From: Dromiciops gliroides
Taxonomy: Eukaryota > Chordata > Mammalia > Microbiotheria > Microbiotheriidae
DNA length: 64,000 nucleotides
Reading direction: 5' to 3'
NCBI RefSeq assembly: GCF_019393635.1
Contig: NC_057862.1
Location: forward strand, 417,119,669-417,183,668
Position 1 is the first letter of the stretch, and each line of letters opens with the position of its first letter. The notes beneath the pieces are model-generated. The model was given only the letters and a program-made list of their open reading frames with translations. It had not been told where the DNA came from and made no database searches. Of this stretch, positions 23,606 to 35,333 are shown piece after piece. The translations under genes and the position numbers were made by a program.

Positions 23606-23792
23606 GGGGCAGCTAGGTGGTGCAGTGGATAAAGCATTGGCCCTGGATTCAGAAGGACCTGAGTTCATATCCGGCCTCAGACACTTGACACTTACTAGCT
23701 GTGTGACCCTGGGCAAGTCACTTAACCCTCATTGCCCCACACACACACAAAAAAGAAAAAAAAGAAAAAAAGAAATAGTAAAAAAAAAAAAA
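23606..23792 (+). mobile_element. CORE-SINE inside L2
   Basis: Flanked by AAAAGCACAGGTGT at 23591-23604 and again from about 23793. Unusually long A-rich tail with CA and AAAG units. Confidence 0.93.
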
Positions 23793-24432
23793 AAGCACAG
23801 GTGTGACTATGTTTCTCCCTGATCAAGAAACTTCAGTGGCTCCCTATTGCCACTTGGATAAAATAAAAAATCCTCACTTTGTCTCATCAAACTCTTCATT
23901 ATCTGACTCTGGCTAATCTTTTTTATAGACTACAAATCACTTCCTTCACACATGCTACATGTCATTCAGGCTGGACCACCTGCTATCCCTCCTGCAGTCT
24001 ACCTCCCATTTCTGTGACTCCATGGCTGCAATTCTCTCCTTCCTTACTGCTGCACCTTAGAACTCAGCTCCCTTCAAGGCTCAACTCAAGCTCCTGCATG
24101 AGGCCATTCCTTATTCCCTCAGTTATTATTGTCTTTCCTACCCATTGACTTCATATATATTTTGCATTTATATGTACATATATTGCTACTTCCTTATAGA
24201 ATGCAAGCTTCTTGAGGGCAGGTACTATTTTGTTTTTCTCTTCATACCCTCAGTGTCAATCTCAGTGTCTGGCACATTATAAATTCTTCATAAATGCTTG
24301 TTGAATGAATGTATGAATAAATGAATGTAGGGACTAGGACGCTTAGTTTTGCTTGTTTACTAAAGGCGTTGACACTTCAACTTATTTCTGATGCTTTGAC
24401 ATTGAGAAAAAGCATTACATTTCAACCTGGAC

Positions 24433-24433
<1 letters not shown>

Positions 24434-24482
<49 letters not shown>
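24434..24482 (+). repeat. (CT)n microsatellite
   Basis: About 24 CT units between the left target duplication and the T-run of the SINE at 24483. Confidence 0.97.
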
Positions 24483-24490
<8 letters not shown>

Positions 24491-24629
24491 TTTTTAGTCA
24501 GTGGGGGTTAAGTGACTTGCCCAGGGTCACACAGCTAGTAAGTGTCAAGTGTCTGAGGCCAGATTTGAACTCAGGTCCTCCTGAATCCAGGGCTGGTACT
24601 CTATCCACTGCACCACCTAGCTGCCCCTA
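24483..24629 (-). mobile_element. CORE-SINE
   Basis: Flanked by CCTGGACTATTCT (24426-24438) and CCTAGACTATTCT (24630-24642). Confidence 0.93.
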
Positions 24630-24934
24630 CCTAGACTATTCTAACTGGGAATGTGTGCTCTCTTGTATTTAATATTAAGCTGGATGTAAAGGCCCACCGT
24701 GCCTGTCATGGGAGAGTAATAGCATCAGTGTAAAGAAAGTTTTTATTATCACGTTATTTCCAATAGCAATGGCACCATTTAATGGAAGCCATAGTGTTGA
24801 AATAGGCAACTGGGAGAAATATTTTGGTGGGGTGAGGGGAGGATGGTATGGGAATATTGTTAGCAAATGGCTATGGAGTTTCTGAATGACAACTTCCATA
24901 CCTTCTCTATCTATATTCCCTCAGGTTTTAATGG

Positions 24935-25154
24935 AATCATAGAACTGGAAAGGGTTCCAGAGACTAACTATTCCTACTTATACTTGAATAAGAATCATGG
25001 AACTTTTGCTTGAAGATCTCCAATGACTGCCCCAGAGATAGGCCATTCCAATTTTGGACAGCTCTAAGTATTAGGACATTTCTCCCTTACATTATGTCTA
25101 AATTTGACTGTTTGTAGCTTCTGCCCACTGCTTCTAGTTCAATGTCTCTGGGAA
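24935..25154 (-). mobile_element. CR1/L3 LINE, 3' part
   Basis: GGCCATTCCAATTTTGGACA, CAGCTCTAAGTATTAGGACA and GCTTCTGCCCACTGCTTCTA are L3 tail sequence. The element resumes at about 26,400 after an insertion. Confidence 0.65.
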
Positions 25155-25714
25155 CAAGTAGAACAAATTAGTCAGTAAACATATATTAAGTGCCTACTAT
25201 GTGCCAGGCATTGTATTAAGTACTGGGATATGAAAGGAGGTAAAAGGCAGCCCCTGCCCTCAAAAAACTTGCAGTCTAATGGAGGAGACAGCAAGAAAAC
25301 AAATACGTTCAAATATGCATAAATAAGCTATATCAGGATAAATAGGAAATAATTAAAAGAGGGAAGGTACTAGAATTAAGAAATGTTTTGAAAGAAGATG
25401 GAATTTTTGCTGGGACTTGAAGGAAGCCAGAGAAGTCAGTAAGCAAAGAGAGCATCGGAGGCATGGGGAATAGCTAGAGAAAAATGTCCAAAGTTGAGAG
25501 ATGAAGCATTTTGTCTGTGGAACAGCAAGGAGGCCAGTGTTACTGGATCAGAGTGTATGGCAGGGATTAAGATGTAAGTAGACGAGAAAGGTAAATGGGG
25601 ATTAGGTTATAAAGGGCTTTGAATGCCAAACAGAGGATTTTGGATTTGATGCTACAGGTGATTGGGAGTCATTAAAATTTTTTTGGGGGGAGTCATTAAA
25701 ATTAATTGAGTAGG

Positions 25715-25859
25715 GGGGCAGCTAGGTGGTACAGTGGATAAAGCACTGGCCTTGGATGCAGGATGACCTGAGTTCAAATCCAGCCTCAGACACTTGACAC
25801 TTACTAGCTGTGTGACCTTGGGCAAGTCACTTAACCCTTATTGCCCTGCAAAAAAAAAA
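25715..25859 (+). mobile_element. CORE-SINE inside dispersed repeat B
   Basis: Complete copy with poly(A). ATTGAGTAGGGG occurs on both sides. Confidence 0.93.
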
Positions 25860-25967
25860 ATTATTGAGTAGGGGTGTGACATGGTTGGATTTGTACTTTA
25901 GGAAAATCACTTTGGTGTCTGAATGGAGGATGGATTAGAGTGAGGGGAGACTTGAGGCAGCCTATTA

Positions 25968-26115
25968 TTTTTTTTTTTTTTGCAGGGCAATGAGGGTTAA
26001 GTGACTTGCCCAGGGTCACACAGCTAGTAAGTGTTAAGTGTCTGAGGCTGGATTTGAACTCAGGTCCTCCTGAATCCAGGGCCAGTGCTTTATCCACTGT
26101 GCCACCTAGCTGCCC
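25968..26115 (-). mobile_element. CORE-SINE inside dispersed repeat B
   Basis: Flanked by GAGGCAGCCTATTA at 25954-25967 and 26116-26129. Confidence 0.94.
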
Positions 26116-26399
26116 GAGGCAGCCTATTATAATAGTCCAGGCATGAGCTAATGTGGACCTGCACCACAGTGATGGCAATGTCAGAGATTAGAAGGGGGTA
26201 TATTTGAAATATGTTGCAAGGGTGAAATCAGCAGGCCTCGGCAACAGATCGGATACAGAGAGAGAGTAATAGTGAGGAATCAAGGCTGATAGTTAGGTTG
26301 TGAGACTGAAAGATTTAGGAGATGAAGTTGCCCTCAATAGTAATAAGAAAGGGAAGAATTATTGGGAGGGGGAGGGTTTAGGGGAAAAGATGATGAATT

Positions 26400-26700
26400 G
26401 TTTGAACAAGTTTAGAATAAGTCTGATTCTTCTTCTGGTGATAGACTGTCAAATACTTGAAGAAAGTTATTATGTCTCCCTTAAGTCTTTTTTTTTTTAA
26501 TTTCAGGTAAAACATCTTCAGTTCTTTAAAGTAAAACCTTTCAATATCCTGATTGCTCTCCTTTGGATGTGTCCAGATTGTCAGTGCCTTCCTAAAATAT
26601 GGTTCCCAGGATTGTATACTGTACTCCAGATGTGGTTTGACTAGGGTAGAGTACAGTGGAACTATAACCTCCCTAGTTCTAGATATTATGCTATGCCTTT
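26400..26700 (-). mobile_element. CR1/L3 LINE, RT C-terminal part
   Basis: Minus-strand reading: RTREVIVPLYSTLVKPHLEY, then SWEPYFRKAL and LKKKRLKGDIITFFKYL, matching the CR1/L3 RT end. It continues the piece at 24935-25154. Confidence 0.8.
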
Positions 26701-26701
26701 T

Positions 26702-27642
26702 AAAAAAATTAATAAAGTATTTTATTTTTTTCCCCATTACATGTAAAGATAGTTCTCAACTTTTGTTTATACAAGCTTTCCAGTTTCAGATTTTTCTCCC
26801 TTCCTTCCCCCCTCCCCTAGACAGCAGGTAATCTGACATAGGTTATATATATACACACATAATAACATTGAACATATTTCTGCATTAGTCATGTTATAAG
26901 AGAAAAATCAGAGCAATGACGAAAAACCTCAAAATAGAAAAACATCAGCACCAAAAACAAAAGAAATAGTATGGTTCATTCAGCATCTATACTCCACAGT
27001 TCTTTTTTTTTTTTTTCCTGGATTTGGAGATCCTCTTCTATCATGAGTCCCCTGGAACTCTTCTGTACCATTGCATTGGTGAGAAGAATATAGTCCATCA
27101 CAGTAGATCAACACTCAATGTTGATGATACTGTGTACAATGTTCTTCTGGTTCTGCTCATCTTACTCATCATCAGCCCACGCAAGACCCTCAAACTTTCT
27201 CTGAACTCCTCCTGCTCATCGCTTCTTACAGCACAATAGTATTCCATTGTATTCATATACCACAACTTGTCCAGCCATTCCCCAATTGATGGGCATCCCC
27301 TCATCTTCCAATTCCTTGCCACCACATAAAGAGCAGCTATACATATTTTTGTACATGTGGGTCCCTTTCCCCTTTCCATGATTTCTTTGGGCAAAAGACC
27401 CAAAAGTGGTATTGCTGGGTCAAAGGGTATGCACAGCTTTATCGCCCTTTGGGCATAATTCCAAATTGCTCTCCAGAATGGTTGGATCAGTTCACAGCTC
27501 CACCAACAATGCATTAGTGTTCCAATTTTTCCACAGCTTCTCCAACATTTATTATTTTCCTTTTTTGTAATTTTAGCCAATCTGATAGGTGTCAGGTAGT
27601 ACCTCAGAGTTGTTTTAATTTGCATCTCTCTAATCATTAGAG
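26702..27642 (-). mobile_element. Young L1, 5'-truncated (ORF2 C-terminus and 3' end)
   Basis: The last 179 codons of ORF2 are open (27637-27098), ending RTRRTLYTVSSTLSVDLL. They are nearly identical to the L1 in LRP3 intron 3. ATGCCTTT at 26693-26700 and 27643-27650 may be the target duplication. Confidence 0.88.
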
Positions 27643-28392
27643 ATGCCTTTCTTTTTGAAAAAAGATTGATCTTTTTAATTAACTAAAATGCACTTTATCT
27701 TCCTCCTACCTTTCCCTGATCATTCAGAAATAATGAAAAACAAAACAAATGTGTAGCCAAGCAAAATGAATCCCTATATTTTCTATATAAAAAATTCAAC
27801 CTATACCCTGCCATGTTCCATCATGAGTCCTCTGGAATCATGATTGGTCATTTCATTAGTCAGAGTTCTTGAGTCTTTCAAAGTTGGTTGTCTTTATAAT
27901 ATTGTTGTCATGGTATAAACTATTCTTCTGATTTTGCTTCTTTCACTTTTTATCAGTTCATATAGGCCTCAGGTTTCTCTGAAACTATCCACTACATTTC
28001 TTATAGCACAAGACCATTTCATTACATTCATACCATACTCAGTCATTGCTCAATTGATGGACATCCCCTTAATGTTCAATTCTTTAAGATTGTAAAAAGA
28101 TCTGCTTTAAATATTTTTAGACATGTGGGTCCTTTTTCTTCTTTCTTTGGGGTATAGAGCTAGTAATGAGTCTAGTATCTCTGGGTTAAAGGGTATGCAC
28201 ACTTTGGGCAGTTCCAAATTGCTCTCCAGAATGGTTGGATCAGTTCACAACTCTACCAACAATCTATTAGTGTCTCAATTTTCCCACATCCTCTTTTCAT
28301 TTTTTTTGTCATATTAGTTAATTTGATAAGTGTGAGGTGGTACCTCAGAGTTGTTTTAATTTGCATTTCTCTAATCAAAAATGATTTAGAGA

Positions 28393-28550
28393 GGGGCAGC
28401 TAGGTGGCGCAGTGGATAGAGCACTGGCCTTGGAGTCGGGAGGAACTGAGTTCAAATTTGGCCTCAGACACTTGACACTTACTAGCTGTGTGACCCTGGG
28501 CAAGTCACTTAACCTCAATTGCCTCGCCGCCCCCCCCCCCCAATTTTTTT
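28393..28550 (+). mobile_element. CORE-SINE, first of tandem pair
   Basis: Complete head and core. The tail has become a C-run followed by T and A runs. Confidence 0.92.
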
Positions 28551-28566
28551 AAAAAAGTGATTTAGT

Positions 28567-28723
28567 GGGGCAGCTAGGTGGGGCAGTGGATAGAGCACCG
28601 GCCCTGGAATCAGGAGTACCTGAGTTCAAATCCGGCCTCAGACACATAACACTTACTAGCTGTGTGACCCTGGGCAAGTCACTTAACCCCAATTGCCTCA
28701 CTAAAAAAACAAAAAAAAAACCC
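28567..28723 (+). mobile_element. CORE-SINE, second of tandem pair
   Basis: Complete copy with a mixed A/C tail. Target-like GTGATTTAG lies before it (about 28557) and after it (about 28729). Confidence 0.93.
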
Positions 28724-30394
28724 AAAAAGTGATTTAGAGCACTCTTCATATGATGATAGATAACTTTGATTTCTTTGTCTGAGAACTGCATGTTCATATT
28801 CTTTGACCATGTATCAATTGGGGAATGACTTGTATTCTTATCAATTTGAATCACTTCTCTATATATTTGAGAAATTAAGCCTTTATAAGAGATATTTGCT
28901 ATAAAGATTCTTTCCCAGCTTTCTTCTTTCCTTCTAATCTTGGTTGCATTGGTTTTATTTGTGCAAAACCTTTTTAATTTAATATAATCAAAACTCCCTA
29001 TTTTACATTTCATAATGCTATCTGTTTCTTATTTGGTCATAAATTCTTCCCTTCTCTATAGATCTGACAGGTAGACTATTGCTTGCTCTTCTAATTTGCT
29101 TATGGTGTCACTTTTTATGTCTAAATCTTGTACCCAATTTGACCTTATTTCGGTATACAATTTAGGATGTTGGTTTATACCTATTTTGTGCCCTGTTGTT
29201 TTCTACTACTTTTCCTAGTATTTTTTTTGTCAAATAGTGAGGTCTTATCCCAGAGGCTGAGGTCTTTGGGTTTATCAAATACTAGGTTACTATGGTCATT
29301 TACGATTGTATCTTGTGTACCTAATCTATTCCACTGATCTACCACTCTTATTTCTTAGCCAGTACTAGATAGTTTTGATGATTACTGCTTTATAATAAAG
29401 TTTGAGATCTAATATTGCTAGGCCACCTTCCTTTACATTTTTCATTACTTCATTACTTCCCTTGATATCCTTGACCTTTTGTTCTTCCAGATAAATTGTT
29501 GTCATTTTTTTCTAGCTCTATCAAATAATTTTTGGTAGTTTGATTGGTATGGCACTAGGTAAAATTAATTTAGGCAGCATTGTTATTTTTATTATATTGA
29601 TTTAGCCGATTCATAAGCAATTGATATTTTTCCAGTTGTTTAGATCTGATTTTATTTATGTGAAAAGTGTTTTGTAATTGTGTCCATATAGTTCCTGGGT
29701 TTATCTTGGCAGGTAGACTCCCAAGTATTTTATATTGTTTACAGTTATTTTCAATGGAATTTCTCTATCTCTTGCTGCTGAGCTTTGTTGGTCATATATA
29801 GAAATGTTGATGATTTATGTGGGTTTATTTTATATCCTGCAATTTCCAAAATTGTTCATTATTTCAAGAAGTTTTTTAGTTGATTCTCTGGGATTCTCTA
29901 AGTATACCATCTTACCATCTACAAAGAGTGATAGTTTTATTTCCTCACTGCCTATTCTAATTTTTTCAATTTTTTTCTCCTCTTATTTCTAGTATAATAT
30001 TGAATAATAGTGGTGATTATGGGCATCCTTGCTTCACCCCTGATCTTACTGGGAAGGCTTATAGCTTATCCCCATTACAAATAATGCTTGCTTATGGTTT
30101 TAGATAGATACAGCTTATCATTTTAAGGAGTACTCTTTTTATTCCAATGTTCTTTTACTAGGAATGGGTGCTATATTTTGTCAAAAGCTTTTTCAGCATC
30201 TACTGAGATAATCATTATTTCTGTTGGTTTTGTTATTGATATAGTCAATTATACTGATAGTTTTCCTAATATCGAACCAGCCCTACATTCCTGGTATAAA
30301 TCTCACCTGCATCATTTGTTGCCTTGCTGGTATTTTATTTAAAATTTTTGCATCATCAATATTCATTAGGGAAATTGGTCTATAATTTGAATGA

Positions 30395-30560
30395 AGGAAT
30401 GAATGAATGAAAGCATTTATTAAGTGACTACTATGTACAAAACACCATGTTTAGTGCTGGGGAGATACATAGACAATCAAGACAGTTCATACCCTCTAGA
30501 AGCTCACTTTCTTAAAAGGGAGACAACACATATGCCATATTTCAGTTGCGAGTCACTTGG
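30395..30560 (+). repeat. Ancient repeat fragment
   Basis: GAAAGCATTTATTAAGTGAC, TACTATGTACAAAACACCAT, TAGTGCTGGGGAGATACATA: same start as copies at 23119 and 25165. Confidence 0.6.
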
Positions 30561-30979
30561 TAGTCCCTGGGGTGCAGTGGCAAAGCAGATGGCTATATTT
30601 TTTCTTTAAAGTCATTTTCCTTGAAAAAGTTATATCTTTTTTTCCCTAATTTTGAATAATTTGACAATGCCAAAGACATATAATGGTGAGGACTTTCTTT
30701 TCCAGGTCTTCAGTAGCTGTGACTGCTGAGGAGGTATGGACTTGTAGCATCTTCTGATGCACTTGACAGTTTGCATATCCACAAAAGTTGCTTCCCTAAA
30801 TGATGTCACTAGGAGCCAGGCTTGAAACAGGATTAGTAGTTGAGGGAGGGAAGACAAATGCTATTCCCTGGGCTCTTAGGAATAGATCCATAGGACACTT
30901 TACTTGAGACCTCATATTTCCTTGTGGGTCTAGCCATTTGGGGATAAGGGGGGGAAAGTTGTAGTTTTATATTATATCT

Positions 30980-31430
30980 TTGTTGCCTTTCCGATTTTCT
31001 TGATTTTTTTATTTTTAAATTTTAAAAATTCTATTTTAAGTTCTGAATTCTTCCCCCATCTATTGAGAAACCATCAAGAAAAACCAAAAACCATTAAAAA
31101 TATGTATTGTCATACCAAACAAATCCCCACATTAGCCGTATTCTCCCTTCCCCCACCTCCCACCAAAAAAAAAAAAAAGGAGAGAGAGAAAGAAGAAAGA
31201 GAAGAAACCTTATTTAATCTGTACTCTGACTCCATCAGTTCTTGTCTGAAGGTGGTTTCATCCTGAGTCCTTTGGAATTGTGACTTGTCTTTGTGTTGAT
31301 CAGAGTTCCTAAGTCTTTCAAAATTGACTATCTTTACATTATTTCTGGTATTGTATAAATTGTTCTCCTGATTCTTCTTATTTCACTTTACATCTGTTTA
31401 TACAGTTCTTCCCAGGTTTTTCTGAAATCA
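30980..31430 (-). mobile_element. L1 3' tail fragment, old
   Basis: Order matches the L1 tail at 27,651-27,990: TTCATCCTGAGTCCTTTGGA, CAGAGTTCCTAAGTCTTTCA, CTTATTTCACTTTACATCTG. Confidence 0.7.
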
Positions 31431-32507
31431 TGTTCCCTATCCTCTTTCCCCATGCTGGTTTTCACGGATTCCCTATACAAATAATGAGATAGTTTTCAGT
31501 GACCCTCAGATGACTAAGTTTTGCTACATGATACTCTGGGGATAGAATTTCTAGACAAAGTTCAATCATCTTGTTGGAGAGATAGATCTATAAGCCCATT
31601 GCTAAACACGCCTAGGCCTATGGTATCTTAGAAAGTGCTCTATATCCAAATAAAACTGCTTGGCTCAGGCAAGTCCAAAGCTTTTGAGAAACTGGAATAG
31701 AACAAAAGGTTGAAGTAGAATGTTATAAAGCAGTTAGGTGAGCACATTTTGGCAAGTATGCCACCTGGATAGCGTTCAGAAGATGGGGCCAGGGAACAGA
31801 GGAGCAGGGGAGAGGACTTATGTGCCTTAGAGAGTTTGGCAGAGAGGCCCTCTGGCAGTTAGCTCAGCCACAAAGCTAAGGTAGCAACATAGTTGAATAT
31901 TATTTGGGTGTCCAGTCTCTGGCATATCCTTGGTAGGATGGCTTGCCAAATGGAGTCTGCTGCAAGTGTGGGCCTGGCCACGTGCTTGGTCAATATGGAG
32001 TAATGTTAAAATATCTGTGATGGCTACTGTTTTGTGATGTGGATTCAGTTCTTGGGGATACATTGAGTTTCTGCTCTTAGAGTTTCTTGTGAATTGCACA
32101 TCTTTCCCATAGACTATAGATTGCTCCATGCCGTACATACATAATCAATCTACTTTCTTGCCATAATCATGACTCTTAGATAGCAAAGGGTAACCCTTTG
32201 AGGGTAGGAGGTTTGAAGATGTAAAGAGTCAAAATATCCCTAGACTCTTATAACCACCCTGCTACTTCATTAATTCATAACCCAAGATGACTTAAATCTA
32301 TAGGGGAGCAGCCTTGCCTATGGAAAATCAAAATACAAGCCACCAACTCTGCTGCAGAAGATATAAAGGGGAGAATGTCTCTAACGGATTTCCTTTCCAT
32401 CCACTTCAGTTCTGTTGTTTCTTTTTCAGTTCTTTGGCTGGTTGCTGATATCATTATACCTGGTTATTAAAGGCTAGTTGGCCACCACCAACTGGTATGT
32501 AGGAAAG

Positions 32508-32605
32508 TGAGTCAGAGAATCATAGGGTTAGAGCTGGAAGGGACTTCAGAGTTTATCTGGTCCAACTTCCTCATTTGACAATCTTTCCCCCTTAGCTTCT
32601 TTGTA
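32508..32605 (+). mobile_element. MIR/L2-type fragment
   Basis: GAATCATAGGGTTAGAGCTG, GAAGGGACTTCAGAG and TCTGGTCCAACTTCCTCATT are a common start of such repeats. Confidence 0.5.
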
Positions 32606-32722
32606 AAACTCTAGCCATATCTCAGAGAAAAGCAATATATTTCGATATACTTGTTTTGAAATAAGAGTAAAAACTATGAAAATCTAAAAATATGAACTTA
32701 GAGAATATAGCTTTCTGATCTT

Positions 32723-32844
32723 AACTAACACATATTGGCTGGACTGTTATATCATACCATGAACTGAATCAATCTCCGTTTCTAAATAACACAGATTGGC
32801 TGGACTGTGATAGCTTACAGTGCACTGAATCAGTCTCCATTTAT
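32723..32844 (+). repeat. Imperfect 61-bp tandem duplication
   Basis: Unit 1 (32723-32783) and unit 2 (32784-32844) share TTGGCTGGACTGT, ACTGAATCA and TCTCC in register. Confidence 0.8.
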
Positions 32845-33269
32845 TTTACCTTGCCTCAACCCTGTTTGGTTAGTAGCCATGTGACTGGCTTATTGGGTGC
32901 CATATTTAGCAGAAACCATTCAGATTAGTAGCTGGTTATATAGCCAGTCATTTCCTGTTTCAAAGCCCAAACTCCTTTTTGGGCTGCATACTAAGTTCCT
33001 GTTTTTGCTCTGAGAGGAACCTTCCAATTTTCAGTGCATTTGCTGGGCATAGATAGCTGACATATTCTGAGCTAAATGAATGGTGAAGCCTTTCCTGTCT
33101 CAGGTTACTAGCTCTGTCCCCTTCCCTAAGTAGTTTTGATGATTCATCTCTCAGGTGCCACAGGGGAGATGATTTCTAGAATCCTATCACTACAAATTTC
33201 CAAGGGGAAAAGGGAGTATTCTATAACAAGGAGCAGCATGAAGAAATGGAAAGAGATTGAGGAAAGGTA

Positions 33270-33322
33270 TTTTTTATGGTGGTGGTGGTGGTAGTAGTGT
33301 GTGTGTGTGTGTGTGTGTGTGT
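33270..33322 (+). repeat. (GGT)n/(GT)n microsatellite
   Basis: Short GGT run followed by about 12 GT units. Confidence 0.95.
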
Positions 33323-33889
33323 ACAGGGATGCATTAGAGTTTTCTCAGATCACCTTAGGGTCTGTGGACAGAAGAGTTGTCTCCTTTACATTTAGTAATA
33401 TAAGATCTCAGAGTTCAGAGCAGGGAGGGTTTTTATAGCTCAAGGTTACACAACTAGAAGAATCCTGAGATTCTTACTTCAGTTTCCTGATTCTGGATCC
33501 ATTCCTCCTCCTACTGTACCATGTTGTTTCCTCAGTGCCCCTTAGCTTATCCTTAGTACCTCTCTTCCCTTATCCCTTACCCCTTTACCTTGTACTTATT
33601 GGTGTTGGGACTCTGAAGAAAAGTCGTAAGCATGGCTGTAGCTTTTGCTCTGCAGCACACCCTCCCCCACACACCCTAATTTATGTTCAGATCTTTGGGT
33701 TCTCATGGCTGTAAATGTTTGAACAGCCTTTTTTTAGGGAGCACTTGCTGCTTCACCCACAGCCTCAAGCCTGGGTTGCTCAGTGGATATCCCTCCTGTT
33801 TTATGGAGGCATTCAGCAATTTTGTGTCATTTAGGACATCACCATCTTGAAAAGGGGGCTTCTGTTTTTCCATATGCCAAGACTTTATT

Positions 33890-34036
33890 ATTTTTGGGGG
33901 GTGGAACAATAAGGATTAAGTTACTTGCCCAGGGTCACACAGCTAGCATGTGTCAAGTGTCTGAGGCCGGATTTGAACTCAGGTCCTCATGAATCCAGGA
34001 CTGGTTCTTTATCCACTTCGCCACCTAACTGCCCCC
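33890..34036 (-). mobile_element. CORE-SINE
   Basis: Flanked by ATATGCCAAGACTTTAT-like copies at about 33873 and 34038. Confidence 0.9.
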
Positions 34037-34039
34037 AAT

Positions 34040-34829
34040 ATGCCAAGTCTTTATGCTTCTCTTCTATTGGAGAAGTTGATACATAGGTTTCCTATGAGGT
34101 AGAAAATTTATATATAGCAGATAGACTTTTTTCCATTGTCCTATGGAGAATTAAGTAGCTTGATATTTGAATTGTGAAACCCCGCTGGAGAGTAGATCTG
34201 GCTATTGTTGGTTTGGGTAAGAAAATTGGATGCACAGGCTCTCCCTGCTTAAGATTTAGAATTCTCTCGTAGCAGGAGGGCCAGGCCTTAGCTACCAAAG
34301 TGAAGGGAGCTCAGGAAAGCTAAATGCAGCCTTCTTTCTCTGCTTACATTCCACCTTGCATTCCCCTCCTCCCTAGGGGCCCCAGTACCCTCTTCCTCCC
34401 AATGCCAAGGCTCTTTCTTTCCCAAAAGAGACCAGATTGGAGGTGGAAGTAGTGCTTTTAAATAATAAGGTTGCTTATGTTTTTTACTGGTCTCCCCTCA
34501 TTTCAGAAACTAAGGCCTGGCCATCTATTATGAGTGAATTTTAAATCTTCAAAAGGAAGGGCCCAGTGCATCCTGTTCTCCCATCCAGACCAACAGTCAG
34601 ATCCACTATTTAGCAGTGGCTATACCATTGACTTAAGTCTTTGAATACTCTGCTCTTATGATATAGACACAGACGACAGGCGTCTTGGAAAACGAGAGCT
34701 GGTGGGCGTTTAGGTAGGCCTCTTAGAGGATCTTAGAGATGAGGCCTGCCATGACGTGCTGAAAGGTCTGGGTCGCACAGCCAATATCCAGGTATCTATC
34801 CACCCCGCCATCCCTAATGGAGCAGTGGC
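34040..34829. other. Upstream flank of LRP3
   Basis: Little repeat content; the GC rises toward 34,800. Could hold regulatory DNA but no specific site is convincing. Confidence 0.4.
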
Positions 34830-35017
34830 GGCTACTCTTCCTTTGCAGTGCCCAGTGGGGCAGGCGGGCGGGCTGGCATGCAGCTTTCAGGGGAGCTGTC
34901 CAGCAGGGGCCTGGGCCTGGGGGCGGGCTACACTCTAGCTGTGGACCCCTCCTCCAGGAGAGGCCCGCCCAGCCAATGGGCTCCCCGGGCCGGGCCATTG
35001 CCTAGCCCACGGGGCCG

Positions 35018-35024
35018 TCACGTG
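35018..35024 (+). promoter_or_regulatory. E-box TCACGTG (USF/MiT-TFE-type) in LRP3 promoter
   Basis: The motif is GTCACGTG within the CpG island, 500 bp before the LRP3 start codon. CACGTG is bound by USF1/2 and by MITF/TFEB-type factors. The extended GTCACGTG matches half of a CLEAR-type site. Function here is inference from position only. Confidence 0.4.
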
Positions 35025-35139
35025 TCAGCCGTCTGGCTCTGCTGGGCTCGGTGTTCGTCTCCCTGCTGGTGTTGGGGAAGCAGGTTCGGGGATTGGCATC
35101 TGCGGGCGCGGAGCCGGAGTCCCGGCCTGCCGGGAATGG

Positions 35140-35302
35140 ATGCGCTCGCGTTCCTCCGGCGCCACCGCCTCGCGCCGCGGCTCAAGGGTCCAGCAGGCAG
35201 CGGGCAGAGGCTGGCCGAGCCCGGGGCGCAGGGTGCCTCCTCCAGGGCAGCCGCTTCTCCAGCTCCTTCTCCTTCTTCTCCGTAGCAGTAGCAGCCGCAG
35301 CC

Positions 35303-35333
<31 letters not shown>

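Larger units (their letters stand above)
22300..24330 (+). mobile_element. L2 LINE (ORF2 end and tail), twice interrupted
   Basis: GACCTCCCCACTGCATTTGA, CACCATTGACCACCTCCTCC, GGTTCTGTCCTGGGCTCTCT, CCTGAGCTCCAGTCCCACCT, TTCAGTGGCTCCCTATTGCC and the tail CTTGAGGGCAGGTACTATTT follow the L2 consensus from RT to 3' end. Decayed. Confidence 0.88.
25160..26400 (+). repeat. Unassigned long dispersed repeat, copy B, inserted in CR1/L3
   Basis: Longest copy of the family: starts TATTAAGTGCCTACTATGTG, then GCTGGGACTTGAAGGAAGCC, GGAACAGCAAGGAGGCCAGT, CCAAACAGAGGATTTTGGAT, AATAGTCCAGGCATGAGC. No ORF of note. It splits the CR1/L3 element and holds two SINEs. Confidence 0.6.
27651..30375 (-). mobile_element. 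Older L1 (most of ORF2 3' half and tail)
   Basis: From a decayed 3' tail at left through ORF2 C-terminus to RT sequence (near 30,250-30,370) at right, 5'-truncated. Two tandem SINEs interrupt it at 28,393-28,723. Many stops. Confidence 0.85.
31431..33877. other. Intergenic stretch, mostly unassigned
   Basis: Apart from the entries at 32508, 32723 and 33270 I recognise nothing. A minus-strand ORF at 31827-32138 has no known similarity. Confidence 0.5.

Noticed and set aside
28393-28723. CRISPR-like or satellite array
   Set aside because: Only two SINE units with target copies between; no regular spacer structure.
1-34800. Possible exons of WDR88, the gene upstream of LRP3 in human
   Set aside because: No WD-repeat-like exon with splice sites was recognised; the gene probably lies left of the window.
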